Positions 7,166 to 14,008 of a DNA stretch of 14,008 nt are shown one piece after another. This DNA comes from DATDVD01 sp035290065. GTDB taxonomy: Bacteria > Pseudomonadota > Gammaproteobacteria > Coxiellales > Coxiellaceae. Position 1 is the stretch's first letter, and every line of letters starts with the position of its first letter. Both the position numbers and the translations under genes were made by a program. The stretch lies in NCBI GenBank assembly GCA_035290065.1, contig DATDVD010000130.1, forward strand, positions 1-14,008, given 5' to 3'. The notes under the pieces are model-generated. The model searched no databases. It worked only from the letters and a program-made list of their open reading frames with translations, and was not told where the DNA came from.

Positions 7166-9221
7166 TTTTCTATTTGAATTAGGGTGTGAAGAATTACCCG
7201 CAAAAGAATTACCCGCCCTGGCACGTGCGCTGCAAGAATTAACCACCCAAGCATTAGAAGCAGCGGAACTTTCATTTGAATCCCTGGAAACCTTTGCTAC
7301 TCCTCGACGTTTAGGCTTATTGATCAAAAATCTTGCTGAAAAGCAGGCGGATCGCACCGTTTCTCGCCAAGGGCCTCGTTATGAACAAGCATTTGATGCC
7401 AATGGAGCCCCCAAATTATCCGTATTAGGTTTTGTAAAGGCGTGTAACGCGTCGTTAGATGATTTGGAAATTAAAGACACGAAAAAAGGCAAAGTGGTCG
7501 TGTGTACATTTAAACAACCGGGTGCCAAGACGGTGGATATATTAGCTGAGTTGATGGAAAAAGTGGTTAAAGCACTGCCCACTTCTAAAACCATGCGGTG
7601 GGGGCGGGGAAAACACAGTTTTTTACGGCCGGTTCATTGGCTCGTGATGTTATATGGCGATACGGTGGTTAAAGCAACTTTGTTTGGAAAAGCAGCCGGT
7701 CGAGAAAGTAGGGGCCATCGTTTTCATTCGCCTGAAAAATTCACTCTCACTAAACCTTCCGACTATGAAACGCTTTTGGAACAGCATTATGTTCTTGCCA
7801 ACGTAGAAAAACGACGTCGACGCATTCAAACGCAGGCGTTAAAAGTGCTACCTTCCCCTCAACACCAAGTCATTATGGAAGATGATTTGTTGCAAGAAGT
7901 TATCGGCCTGGTGGAATGGCCTGTTATTTTGATCGGTGAGTTTGATCCTCGTTTTTTAGAAGTGCCTAAAGAAGTGCTGATTTCCGTAATGAAAACGCAT
8001 CAAAAATGTTTTCCTGTCACGAATGCTACGGGAAAATTAGAGCCTTATTTTATTATTATCAGCAATATTGATTCTCGCGATCCCAAACAAGTCATTAAAG
8101 GTAATGAACGAGTAGTGAATGCGCGATTATCGGATGCATTATTTTTCTATGAAACCGATCGTAAAAAAACGTTGGAATCCCATTTAGAAGCACTCAATAC
8201 TGTAGTTTTCCAAAAAGGGTTAGGTTCCTTAGGCGATAAAATAGCTCGTTCAAGCCTGTTAAGTGACCATATGGCAAAGCAGCTAGAAGCCGATGAAAAA
8301 TTAGCCAAACAAGCCGGCGAGTTATCAAAATTTGATTTAATGACCGATATGGTAGGCGAGTTTCCGGAATTGCAAGGCACCATGGGATATTATTACGCCC
8401 TCCATTATCATACTTCCAAAGCCGTGGCTGAAGCCATTCGAGAACAGTACTTACCTCGCTTTAGTGGAGATGTTATTCCCCATTCTCTTCTAGGCGCGAT
8501 CGTAGCATTGGCAGATAAATTAGATTTATTGATAGGAATTTTTGGAATTAATAAGCAACCCAGTGGCGATAAAGATCCCTTCGCACTGCGTCGAGCAGCC
8601 GTGGGTATTATCCGTATTTTAATTGAGAAAAAACTGCCGTTAGCTATAAAAGAATTGCTAAAAAAGTCTAAAACTACTTATAAAACAAGCCTGCCCAATA
8701 AAAAAGTCATCAATGAAACCCATGATTTTATTATGGATCGCTTAAAAGCTTATTATGCTGAAAAAGAGATTCCCTTCGATATTTTTGAAGCGGTGCGCAC
8801 GGTGAATCCACCCCATTTATTAGATTTTGACAAACGTATCCAGGCGGTTCGTGTTTTTAAAATGTTAAAGGAAGCCGAAAGTTTGAGCGCGGCTAATAAA
8901 CGAGTCAGCAATATTTTAAAGAAACAATCTTCTCCCAAAGTGTCACCTAAAATTGAGGTGAAATTATTTCAAAGTGATGCAGAGAGGACCTTGCATCGAA
9001 TGATTCAGCAAAAAGAAGCGATAGTCTCTCACTTGCACGAAGCTCAAAAATACGCGGATGAATTAAATGCATTGGCTGCCTTAAAAGAGCCGATTGATAT
9101 GTTTTTTGATCAAGTGATGGTGATGGATAAAGATCCCAAGCTTAAAAATAATCGCCTGGCACTGCTGAGATCTCTTCAACACCTTTTTTCCCAAGTCGCC
9201 GATCTTTCTTTACTTCAATAA
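7152..9221 (+). CDS. glyS: Glycyl-tRNA synthetase beta subunit
   Basis: The tRNA-binding beta subunit of the alpha2 beta2 glycyl-tRNA synthetase. It is 689 aa, the family's usual length. Family landmarks are the N-terminal '[20 protein letters not shown]' and '[11 protein letters not shown]', then '[20 protein letters not shown]' (about 147-166), '[13 protein letters not shown]', '[20 protein letters not shown]' and an HD-like segment with '[20 protein letters not shown]'. The C-terminal DALR-type anticodon-binding region ends in '[20 protein letters not shown]'. The start codon lies inside the end of glyQ, so the two subunits are probably translationally coupled. Nothing is missing. It is followed by the fourth repeat element and the origin-like region. 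Confidence 0.96.
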   Translation: MNAHDFLFELGCEELPAKELPALARALQELTTQALEAAELSFESLETFATPRRLGLLIKNLAEKQADRTVSRQGPRYEQAFDANGAPKLSVLGFVKACNASLDDLEIKDTKKGKVVVCTFKQPGAKTVDILAELMEKVVKALPTSKTMRWGRGKHSFLRPVHWLVMLYGDTVVKATLFGKAAGRESRGHRFHSPEKFTLTKPSDYETLLEQHYVLANVEKRRRRIQTQALKVLPSPQHQVIMEDDLLQEVIGLVEWPVILIGEFDPRFLEVPKEVLISVMKTHQKCFPVTNATGKLEPYFIIISNIDSRDPKQVIKGNERVVNARLSDALFFYETDRKKTLESHLEALNTVVFQKGLGSLGDKIARSSLLSDHMAKQLEADEKLAKQAGELSKFDLMTDMVGEFPELQGTMGYYYALHYHTSKAVAEAIREQYLPRFSGDVIPHSLLGAIVALADKLDLLIGIFGINKQPSGDKDPFALRRAAVGIIRILIEKKLPLAIKELLKKSKTTYKTSLPNKKVINETHDFIMDRLKAYYAEKEIPFDIFEAVRTVNPPHLLDFDKRIQAVRVFKMLKEAESLSAANKRVSNILKKQSSPKVSPKIEVKLFQSDAERTLHRMIQQKEAIVSHLHEAQKYADELNALAALKEPIDMFFDQVMVMDKDPKLKNNRLALLRSLQHLFSQVADLSLLQ

Positions 9222-9239
9222 ATCTCCTCTTCTTTCTTG

Positions 9240-9323
9240 GTAGGGGCAGACCGTGGTCTGCCCATTCTTTCTTTATGATAAACCTTGTGCTGTGTTCTTG
9301 GGCAGACCACGGTCTGCCCCTAC
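9240..9323. repeat. MITE-like inverted-repeat element, copy 4
   Basis: An 84-bp unit with perfectly complementary arms at 9240-9263 and 9300-9323. Its interior shares ATGATAAAC/TTTGTGCTG-type sequence with copy 2, with only a few substitutions. It begins 18 bp after the glyS stop and ends 41 bp before the first DnaA box. Immediately downstream is a purine-only tract at 9324-9345 (GGAAGGAAAGGAAAGGAGG core). Confidence 0.9.
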
Positions 9324-9364
9324 GGGGAAGGAAAGGAAAGGAGGGTGTCATATCTTGGGGATTT

Positions 9365-9634
9365 TTATCCACAATTTCCGTGCATAAAGATGGTACAACA
9401 GGCGAATAACCTGCGTAGTACTCCGGGATAAAAAACTATCCTCAAAGTTATCCACAATTATCCACAGTTTGTGGCAGTATCTCCGGGCCAATTAGCCACA
9501 TCAATGAATTTAATATAACCTAATGATAATTATTAAATAAAATGGCTTATCCACACCACTTTATGTCCCTCATCATCATCACTATTATCTTTTCTTAATA
9601 TATATTAATAGTAGTTGTCGTGTAGTTATTCACT
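9365..9634 (+). other. oriC: Putative replication origin / DnaA-box cluster
   Basis: The gap between glyS and rpmH holds four perfect DnaA boxes TTATCCACA, at 9365-9373, 9448-9456, 9458-9466 and 9547-9555, all in the same orientation. The middle two start exactly 10 bp apart, one helical turn, as expected for cooperative DnaA binding. A weaker box (TTATTCACT, 9626-9634) touches the rpmH promoter. AT-rich candidates for the unwinding element lie at about 9508-9543 and 9593-9614 (TTTTCTTAATATATATTAAT). An origin beside rpmH is classical for gammaproteobacteria. What is missing is dnaA, replaced on the left by glyS. It may be the true oriC or a non-origin DnaA-binding/autonomously replicating region. 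Confidence 0.72.
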
Positions 9635-9662
9635 TGACAGAGTAGGGTTTTGCTTTTACCAT
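9634..9662 (+). promoter_or_regulatory. Sigma-70 promoter of rpmH-rnpA-yidD-yidC
   Basis: A perfect -35 TTGACA (9634-9639), a 17-bp spacer and -10 TACCAT (9657-9662, 4/6 match). The predicted start near 9669 gives a leader of about 30 nt with a strong Shine-Dalgarno (GGGGAAAGGGG, 9681-9691) before rpmH. The promoter abuts the last DnaA-box-like sequence, so DnaA binding could affect it. Confidence 0.65.
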
Positions 9663-9697
9663 GGCCGCTCTTTGAAATCAGGGGAAAGGGGCCCGTC

Positions 9698-9835
9698 ATG
9701 CAACGTACATTTCAACCCAGCCGCATAAAAAGAAAGCGTACTCACGGCTTTCGCGAACGAATGAGCACTAAGGCAGGCCGAGATGTTATTAAACGTCGTC
9801 GTAAAAAAGGCCGCAAACGCCTTAGCGTTCAATAA
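9698..9835 (+). CDS. rpmH: 50S ribosomal protein L34
   Basis: L34 is a small, very basic protein of the large ribosomal subunit. The 45-aa sequence [20 protein letters not shown] continues with [20 protein letters not shown], the family pattern end to end. The ATG at 9698 is chosen over an upstream in-frame TTG at 9650. It gives the conserved N-terminus and is preceded by a GGGG/AAAGGGG Shine-Dalgarno at 9681-9691. rnpA follows within 4 bp. Confidence 0.97.
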   Translation: MQRTFQPSRIKRKRTHGFRERMSTKAGRDVIKRRRKKGRKRLSVQ

Positions 9836-9839
9836 TTCA

Positions 9840-10196
9840 TTGAATAAACTCACTTTTTCAAAAGATCGTCGCATTCGACGTACGGACGAATTCAAGCACG
9901 TTTTTAGAACCCATCAGCGATTGGTTATGCCTTATTTTACCGTGCATTACTCTCCCAACTCCCTTTTAAACCCACGCTTAGGGGTAGTCTGTTCTAAACG
10001 AACCGCTAAATTAGCCACGGACCGTAACCAATTACGTCGGTGGGTAAAAGAAACCTTTCGTCGGCATCAAAAAACCCTGAAAAACATGGATTTTGTCGTG
10101 ATCATTCGGGAAAATGCTGTAAACGCGAAAAAAGAGGCGTTTCAAACATGCTTAGAACAGCTCTTTGCGGGCTCCAATCGTTTCCAAAAAAGCTAA
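9840..10196 (+). CDS. rnpA: Ribonuclease P protein component
   Basis: The protein subunit of RNase P. It helps the catalytic RNA bind pre-tRNA and tRNA-like precursors for 5' maturation. Conserved parts are the N-terminal '[20 protein letters not shown]', the '[20 protein letters not shown]' region carrying the RNR-type motif ([14 protein letters not shown]) and 'MDFVVIIRE'. A TTG start at 9840, 4 nt behind the rpmH stop, gives 118 aa, the normal size, and starts where family similarity starts. An in-frame ATG at 9783 would give 137 aa and overlap rpmH by 53 bp. Neither has a clear Shine-Dalgarno, so the exact start is uncertain. The gene overlaps yidD by 49 bp. Confidence 0.92.
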   Translation: MNKLTFSKDRRIRRTDEFKHVFRTHQRLVMPYFTVHYSPNSLLNPRLGVVCSKRTAKLATDRNQLRRWVKETFRRHQKTLKNMDFVVIIRENAVNAKKEAFQTCLEQLFAGSNRFQKS

Positions 10197-10423
10197 GTTT
10201 GGCGCTCTTGGCCCTCTATCGAGGGTTGATTAGTCCGCTAGTAGGCCCTCGATGCCGTTTTTATCCCTCCTGTTCGCTTTATATGAAAGAAGCGATACAA
10301 ACCCATGGTTTTTCAAAAGGCCTTGGACTGGGGGTGATACGGCTGTTAAAATGCCATCCTTTTCATCCTGGCGGATGCGATCCGGTACCTCCAGTAACTC
10401 ATAGGAATCATCATGGATATTAG
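10148..10423 (+). CDS. yidD: Membrane protein insertion efficiency factor YidD
   Basis: YidD is a small inner-membrane-associated protein that assists YidC-dependent insertion. The 91-aa product has an amphipathic N-terminal stretch ([20 protein letters not shown]) and the signature [19 protein letters not shown], then '[17 protein letters not shown]' with the conserved cysteines and HP motifs. The ATG at 10148 is preferred because the family N-terminus lies just after it. The in-frame ATG at 10040 would add 36 residues that merely shadow rnpA. It overlaps rnpA at its start and yidC by 11 bp at its end, so the cluster is probably translationally coupled. Confidence 0.92.
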   Translation: MLRTALCGLQSFPKKLSLALLALYRGLISPLVGPRCRFYPSCSLYMKEAIQTHGFSKGLGLGVIRLLKCHPFHPGGCDPVPPVTHRNHHGY

Positions 10424-12092
10424 AAAGCTTATTATGTATATGCTGTTGGCCTTTTTAGGCGTGACGCTCTGGAACACGTGGTCCCAGGATTATCCGCCAG
10501 CTGGGCAATCGCTGCATGCTGGAGCAGACCAAGCCTCGGCCCCTGAATCCTATGCACCGCCGACGTATAATCCAGAAGCCGCCGCTCACTATGTGAAAAC
10601 CGGTGGGCAAAGTGGTGCTCAGCCGACTGAAACCCTTTCGCCGGTGCCATCCGATCGGTTGATAACGGTTAAAACCGATGTGTTAAGCGTGGCGATTGAT
10701 CGTTTGGGTGGCAGTATCGTTAGCGTAGAATTGCCGACTTATCCCGTTTCGTTGGAAGAGAAAAATACGCCCGTACGAATTTTGACCGATAATCCTAATC
10801 AATTGTATGTGGCACAAAGTGGGATCACCAATATTGATTCGGTGGAGACCCCTCACCAAAGCATTTTGTATCAATCAGCAAAAACAATGTATGTGTTAGG
10901 GCCGAATGAAGTCCAAATCAATGTAATATTAACCGGAAAAACCCCCAATGGTTTAACCGTCAGTAAAACGTATCAATTTCATCGCAATCAATATGTGATT
11001 ACGACGAATATGTCAGTACAAAATACTATGGGTAAACCGTGGGAGGGCAGTTTTTATGCCCAATTAAAACGCCGTAATGTGCCGCCTGAAAAGCACGGAT
11101 TTATGCAACCGCAAACGTACAATGAAACCTCTATTTCTAGCAAAAAAACACCGTATGAAAAAATAAAATATAAGACTATGGATGATGCAGATTTAAGTCG
11201 GGATATTGAAGGCGGTTGGTTAGCCATGCAGCAACATTATTTTGTGAGTGCATGGATTCCTGAAGAAAAACAAACATCCCATTTTTATTCTCACGTGAGT
11301 AATCCGACAGAAGGAAATCTTGAGCAAAAAATTTATACGTTAGGGTTCGTGTCGCCACAAATGACATTGGCACCGGGTACTACGGCCACAACGTCTGCGC
11401 AATTATATGTAGGCCCCGAAGTGGAATCTCGTTTAAAGGCTGTGGCGCCGGGATTGGATTTAACGATTGATTATGGATGGCTATGGTTTATTTCAAAAGC
11501 CCTTTTCTGGTTGTTGAATGAGATCAATCATTTGTTGGGTAATTGGGGCTGGTCGATTATTATGGTGACGGTTCTTATCAAAGGATTATTTTATAAATTA
11601 TCCGATTCCAGTTATCGTTCCATGGCAAAAATGCGAAATCTTGCGCCGAAATTAAAAAGTTTAAAAGAACGATATGGCGATGATAAGCAAAAATTAAGCC
11701 AAGCAACGATGGAAATGTATCGTAAAGAAAAGGTAAATCCATTGGGGGGCTGTTTGCCGATGATTGTGCAAATCCCTGTGTTTATCGCCTTCTATTATGT
11801 GTTATTTGAAAGCGTGGAATTGCGACAAGCCCCCTGGATTTTATGGGTTCATGATTTATCTGTGCACGATCCTTATTATGTACTTCCCATTTTGATGGGT
11901 ATAAGTATGTTTGTGCAGCAAAAACTCAGCCCCACACCACCGGATCCTATGCAAGCCAAAATGATGATGGCGCTTCCCATTGTCTTTACCGGATTGTTTT
12001 TATCCTTCCCGGCGGGATTGGTATTGTACTGGTTGGTCAACAACTGCTTATCGATTTTGCAGCAGTGGTATATTATGAAAAAGTATCAGTGA
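10413..12092 (+). CDS. yidC: Membrane protein insertase YidC
   Basis: YidC inserts and folds inner-membrane proteins, alone or with SecYEG. The 559-aa protein is the long Gram-negative form. It has TM1 (about 6-24), a large periplasmic beta-rich P1 domain (to about 340) and a C-terminal five-helix core. The core includes '[20 protein letters not shown]', '[20 protein letters not shown]', '[17 protein letters not shown]' and '[20 protein letters not shown]'. The positive residue of the hydrophilic groove (R366 in E. coli) is lysine here (K390, in [10 protein letters not shown]), a conservative change. The Shine-Dalgarno AGGA (10403-10406) is 6 nt before the ATG. The usual next gene in gammaproteobacteria, mnmE, is absent. 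Confidence 0.97.
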   Translation: MDIRKLIMYMLLAFLGVTLWNTWSQDYPPAGQSLHAGADQASAPESYAPPTYNPEAAAHYVKTGGQSGAQPTETLSPVPSDRLITVKTDVLSVAIDRLGGSIVSVELPTYPVSLEEKNTPVRILTDNPNQLYVAQSGITNIDSVETPHQSILYQSAKTMYVLGPNEVQINVILTGKTPNGLTVSKTYQFHRNQYVITTNMSVQNTMGKPWEGSFYAQLKRRNVPPEKHGFMQPQTYNETSISSKKTPYEKIKYKTMDDADLSRDIEGGWLAMQQHYFVSAWIPEEKQTSHFYSHVSNPTEGNLEQKIYTLGFVSPQMTLAPGTTATTSAQLYVGPEVESRLKAVAPGLDLTIDYGWLWFISKALFWLLNEINHLLGNWGWSIIMVTVLIKGLFYKLSDSSYRSMAKMRNLAPKLKSLKERYGDDKQKLSQATMEMYRKEKVNPLGGCLPMIVQIPVFIAFYYVLFESVELRQAPWILWVHDLSVHDPYYVLPILMGISMFVQQKLSPTPPDPMQAKMMMALPIVFTGLFLSFPAGLVLYWLVNNCLSILQQWYIMKKYQ

Positions 12093-12103
12093 TATTTTTT
12101 CAT

Positions 12104-12139
12104 GTAGCCTGGATTTTCGCGGTACTCCATCCAGGCTAC
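12104..12139. repeat. REP-like palindrome between yidC and smrA-like gene
   Basis: Perfect 10-bp inverted arms GTAGCCTGGA (12104-12113) and TCCAGGCTAC (12130-12139), separated by 16 nt. It lies 12 bp after the yidC stop. No T-run follows, so it is not a standard terminator. The arm sequence resembles a REP-like palindrome common in many proteobacterial intergenic regions (from memory) and is unrelated to the 24-bp-arm element elsewhere in the window. Confidence 0.7.
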
Positions 12140-12156
12140 GCGTGGAGAAGGTCAAG

Positions 12157-12696
12157 ATGAGTCATGATAAGGATATTTCCGACGAAGATCGCGAGCTGTT
12201 CCAAGAAGCGATGAAAGGAGTAAAGCCTTTAAAACCTCATGGCAGCAAGGTATTTCCACCCTCTTCTTCCATTCCTATTCGCCGCTCCCTTCTTGCGGAT
12301 TCTCCAGCATTCCCCGTTCATTATTCCCTTAGAGAAGACATTGGTCCCGAAGAAGTGATTGCTTATGCCAAAAATGGATTGAGTGAAAAGCAATTGCGGG
12401 AATTAAAACGGGGGCCAGTAGCGATTGAAGCCACGTTGGATTTACATCAAATGACCGTGGATGAAGCGCTTCAGGAAACGCAGGCTTTTTTACATCGTGT
12501 GCGTGCGCAAGGAAAACGCTGTGTTCGCATTGTGCATGGTAAAGGGTATTTATCCAAAAATAATAAGCCCCTTTTAAAAAGCACCTTAAACACCTGGCTT
12601 CGAGAACAGCCCTTCGTGTTGGGATTTCATTCCTGCCAAGGGCGGCATGGGGGAGCTGGGGCCGTATATGTGTTGCTAAAGATGGATCTCGAGTAA
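12157..12696 (+). CDS. Smr-domain protein (SmrA/YdaL-like), probable RNA endonuclease
   Basis: A 179-aa protein with an N-terminal helical segment (DEDRELFQEAMKGVKPLKPH, about 9-28) and a C-terminal Smr domain. The domain shows TLDLHQMTVDEAL (93-105), the loop IVHGKG (125-130) and GGAGAVYVLLK (165-175). The DLH and HGKG motifs are those of bacterial Smr proteins, which act as endonucleases on RNA (SmrB cleaves mRNA at collided ribosomes). The N-terminal 'MxxVxPLK' pattern fits SmrA/YdaL better than SmrB. The ATG at 12157 is preferred over an in-frame GTG at 12142, because GGAGAAGG (12144-12151) then forms its Shine-Dalgarno. It directly follows yidC, but an operon is uncertain. Confidence 0.87.
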   Translation: MSHDKDISDEDRELFQEAMKGVKPLKPHGSKVFPPSSSIPIRRSLLADSPAFPVHYSLREDIGPEEVIAYAKNGLSEKQLRELKRGPVAIEATLDLHQMTVDEALQETQAFLHRVRAQGKRCVRIVHGKGYLSKNNKPLLKSTLNTWLREQPFVLGFHSCQGRHGGAGAVYVLLKMDLE

Positions 12697-12912
12697 GAAT
12701 TTATACCCATCAACCTACCGGGGACGTTATTCTTATAAAAAAGGAATTAAAAATTTATCACTCTCAAACAGAAGAAAAACAGCCCGTAAAATTTTTTAAA
12801 AAAGATTAGTAAATACGATAAGCAAAAAATCATTCTTTCTTCTCGTGAAGCAGGGTTTATTAAGCACCTGGTATTGGGCAGATCGGCCAAGGAAATAGCC
12901 CGTTTATTATGA
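12697..12912 (+). pseudogene. Remnant of a LuxR-family (GerE-type HTH) regulator, frameshifted and truncated
   Basis: Two reading-frame pieces encode one decayed protein. Piece A (12696-12809) reads RIYTHQPTGDVILIKKEL and continues to VKFFKKD-stop. Piece B (12790-12912) contains KISKYDKQKIILSSREAGFI and then LVLGRSAKEIARLL-stop. Removing one A from the run of six before G12804 joins them as KFFKKISKYDKQK. Piece B matches the start of a LuxR-type helix-turn-helix (LSxRE...LxxGxSxKEIAxxL). It stops before the DNA-recognition helix, and no start codon or N-terminal domain precedes piece A, which begins at the smrA-like stop. The rest of the gap to 12994 shows no coding signal. Confidence 0.65.
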
Positions 12913-12994
12913 CACTGAAACTCTTGATTGGGCTATTCGTGTTCGCCCGCGCAAGGTATACTCCCTAGCTTAAATTAGCTAATAAGGAATAATA

Positions 12995-13675
12995 ATGGGC
13001 GGTGAAACTACTACGGGAGTTGGGTTTTTTAGAGAATATGGGGCTTGGCTCACAAAAAAAACAGGTCACTATATAGATTGGACTAGAATTGGTGAAAGAG
13101 TTGCTGAATCTAGTGGTTTTATTCCCTCTTATTCAAAAGAAGAACTACAAGACAGAGGCATAATTTTACTCAGTACAGTTGCCAGCGGCTTAATTGCTTA
13201 TGGTCTTCGTAGTGAAAAAGAAAGTGGTTTTACAACAGCAGCATGGACTACCCTCGGTGCTCTGGTTGGCTTTACCGTATCCCATGCGATAATAATTTTA
13301 CCGCTTATTCAAAAACGCCGTGCCTGTGAAAAACGCTGCCTTGCTATAAACGCAGCCTTGCAGGAACTGTTACTACCTTATCTGGATATCAACATTCATG
13401 TACAAGCATTAATTACCGCCATTATGGCTCTATCACTTACCAGCAAACAACGAGGCAATGCTTCATTAACCTGGGGAAAGCGTAGAGGTTTATTAGAGAA
13501 ATTACTCCAAAATACTAAATCGATTGCATGGGAGGATGAGGGACAACGACAGAAATTAAGCGAGTATTGCAAAGCAGCTATTGCTGCACCAGATTTAGGA
13601 AGATTTATCCTTGAAAATACGGTGCTTGACGATATTCCAATGCAGACAGCCCGTTCTTTACCGGCATTACACTAA
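12995..13675 (+). CDS. Hypothetical protein with two predicted membrane segments
   Basis: I do not recognise this 226-aa protein. It has a 55-residue N-terminal soluble part (MGGETTTGVGFFREYGAWLT...), then two hydrophobic segments at about 55-71 (GIILLSTVASGLIAYGL) and 80-105 (TAAWTTLGALVGFTVSHAII). These are joined by a short charged loop and followed by a mostly helical C-terminal region (about 110-226) with several Cys and Arg/Lys near the membrane exit (QKRRACEKRCL). This hairpin topology suits an inner-membrane or secreted effector-like protein. TAAGGA (12983-12988) is a good Shine-Dalgarno 6 nt before the ATG. It sits between a decayed regulator and a tRNA fragment, so it may be recently acquired. 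No function is inferred. Confidence 0.7.
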   Translation: MGGETTTGVGFFREYGAWLTKKTGHYIDWTRIGERVAESSGFIPSYSKEELQDRGIILLSTVASGLIAYGLRSEKESGFTTAAWTTLGALVGFTVSHAIIILPLIQKRRACEKRCLAINAALQELLLPYLDINIHVQALITAIMALSLTSKQRGNASLTWGKRRGLLEKLLQNTKSIAWEDEGQRQKLSEYCKAAIAAPDLGRFILENTVLDDIPMQTARSLPALH

Positions 13676-13773
13676 ATAATTTGTTGCTATCTCTATACGT
13701 AATTACACTTGCAAGACAGAATTTGAGAGAATATTTTAACACCCCAGTATTTTTCCAACGTATGGATTAATTA
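13676..13773. other. Intergenic stretch without recognisable feature
   Basis: An AT-rich stretch between the hypothetical gene's stop and the tRNA-like fragment. I see no open frame, repeat or terminator hairpin in it. Confidence 0.5.
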
Positions 13774-13822
13774 TGGGCCGTGTAGGGTTTGAACCTACGA
13801 CCCGCTGATTAAGAGACTCAAC
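13774..13822 (-). pseudogene. 3' half of a tRNA-Lys(CUU)-like sequence
   Basis: Read on the minus strand, 13815-13774 gives an anticodon loop CTCTTAA (anticodon CTT), the 3' strand TCAGC, variable region GGGTC, a perfect T arm (GTAGG-TTCAAAC-CCTAC), the acceptor 3' strand ACGGCCC and discriminator A. No CCA follows. The 5' strand of the anticodon stem (GTTGA) is present but separated from the loop by two extra bases. No matching acceptor 5' strand or D arm is found upstream on that strand, only a faint TTAGCT. It is a tRNA remnant, or an attachment-site copy left by an element integrated in a tRNA-Lys gene. Confidence 0.7.
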
Positions 13823-13892
13823 AGTTATACATAATATAGCTAAATGTCCGCAACGATTTGAATGGTACGGTTTATTGGGAGGAGATCAATCT

Positions 13893-13922
13893 ATGATGTG
13901 CTATACTTTTTTAACCCTATAA
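13893..13922 (+). other. Possible mini-ORF with strong ribosome binding site
   Basis: ATGATG opens a 9-codon frame (MMCYTFLTL) ending in TAA at 13920. GGGAGGAG (13877-13884) lies 8 nt upstream, one of the best Shine-Dalgarno matches in the window. It could be a leader peptide for the frame starting at 13953, the stub of a lost gene, or chance. Confidence 0.25.
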
Positions 13923-13952
13923 CTAAACTTAATGGTAATTGGATGTGAGTGT

Positions 13953-14008
13953 ATGCCCAAAAAAACCGCAATAGAAATTTTATTATTTAAGCCAGATCCC
14001 GCCATCCC
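13953..14008 (+). CDS. Possible gene start, cut by the right edge
   Basis: An ATG opens a frame to the window's end, reading MPKKTAIEILLFKPDPAIP. Only 18 complete codons are visible and there is no strong Shine-Dalgarno (GGATGTGAG at 13941-13949 is weak). The peptide looks protein-like but cannot be assigned to a family. Confidence 0.35.
   Translation, partial: MPKKTAIEILLFKPDPAI

Noticed and set aside
9650..9697. N-terminal extension of rpmH from a TTG at 9650
   Set aside because: L34 starts at the ATG 9698 with a conserved N-terminus and a strong Shine-Dalgarno; the extension overlaps the promoter -10.
10040..10147. Longer yidD from the ATG at 10040
   Set aside because: The extra 36 residues are an out-of-frame reading of rnpA and have no YidD similarity.
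12913..12994. Short frame YYDTETLDWAIRVRPRKVYS after the regulator remnant
   Set aside because: No start codon or family similarity; it does not continue the LuxR helix-turn-helix in any frame I could read.
13774..13870. Functional tRNA gene on the minus strand
   Set aside because: No acceptor 5' strand or D arm pairs with the 3' half, and two extra bases disrupt the anticodon stem.

Overview
The window looks like a chromosomal segment of a gammaproteobacterium in the Legionellales, most likely a Coxiella relative. Three things point there: the ftsY-ftsE-ftsX-rpoH order, a periplasmic DsbA-like protein directly behind rpoH that resembles Coxiella Com1 in length and motifs, and a moderately AT-rich composition. 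I recognise the families from memory. The species cannot be fixed from this sequence alone, and the Com1-like protein does not look identical to that of C. burnetii as I remember it.

Layout. Positions 2-883 hold the 3' end of gyrB (+). Positions 884-1135 are a convergent gap filled by two copies of a short inverted-repeat element. rsmD lies on the minus strand (1136-1696). ftsY-ftsE-ftsX-rpoH-com1-like follow on the plus strand (1773-6093). A third copy of the element lies at 6108-6186, before the glyQ-glyS pair (6248-9221). The 476-bp gap 9222-9697 holds a fourth copy and then an origin-like region with four perfect DnaA boxes, all in the same orientation, and AT-rich stretches. After it comes the compact membrane-insertion cluster rpmH-rnpA-yidD-yidC (9698-12092), then a small REP-like palindrome and an smrA-like gene (12157-12696). 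The last 1.3 kb is accessory-looking: a frameshifted, truncated LuxR-type regulator remnant, an unrecognised two-TM-segment protein, the 3' half of a tRNA-Lys-like sequence with no intact 5' half, and the start of a possible gene at the right edge.

How the genes work together. FtsY (SRP receptor) delivers membrane proteins and YidC inserts them; YidD is the small accessory protein usually encoded next to YidC. FtsE and FtsX form the divisome ABC complex that controls septal wall hydrolysis. RpoH is the heat-shock sigma factor. A 13-bp perfect inverted repeat with a 9-nt spacer, a near-exact CIRCE (HrcA operator), ends six bases before the rpoH start codon. It suggests that the HrcA repressor circuit controls the sigma-32 circuit here. 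This is the most striking regulatory feature of the window.

The origin-like region beside rpmH has no dnaA next to it, and the genes on both sides run in the same direction. The classical rnpA-rpmH-oriC-dnaA-dnaN-recF-gyrB arrangement therefore appears rearranged, with gyrB 8.5 kb away on the other side.
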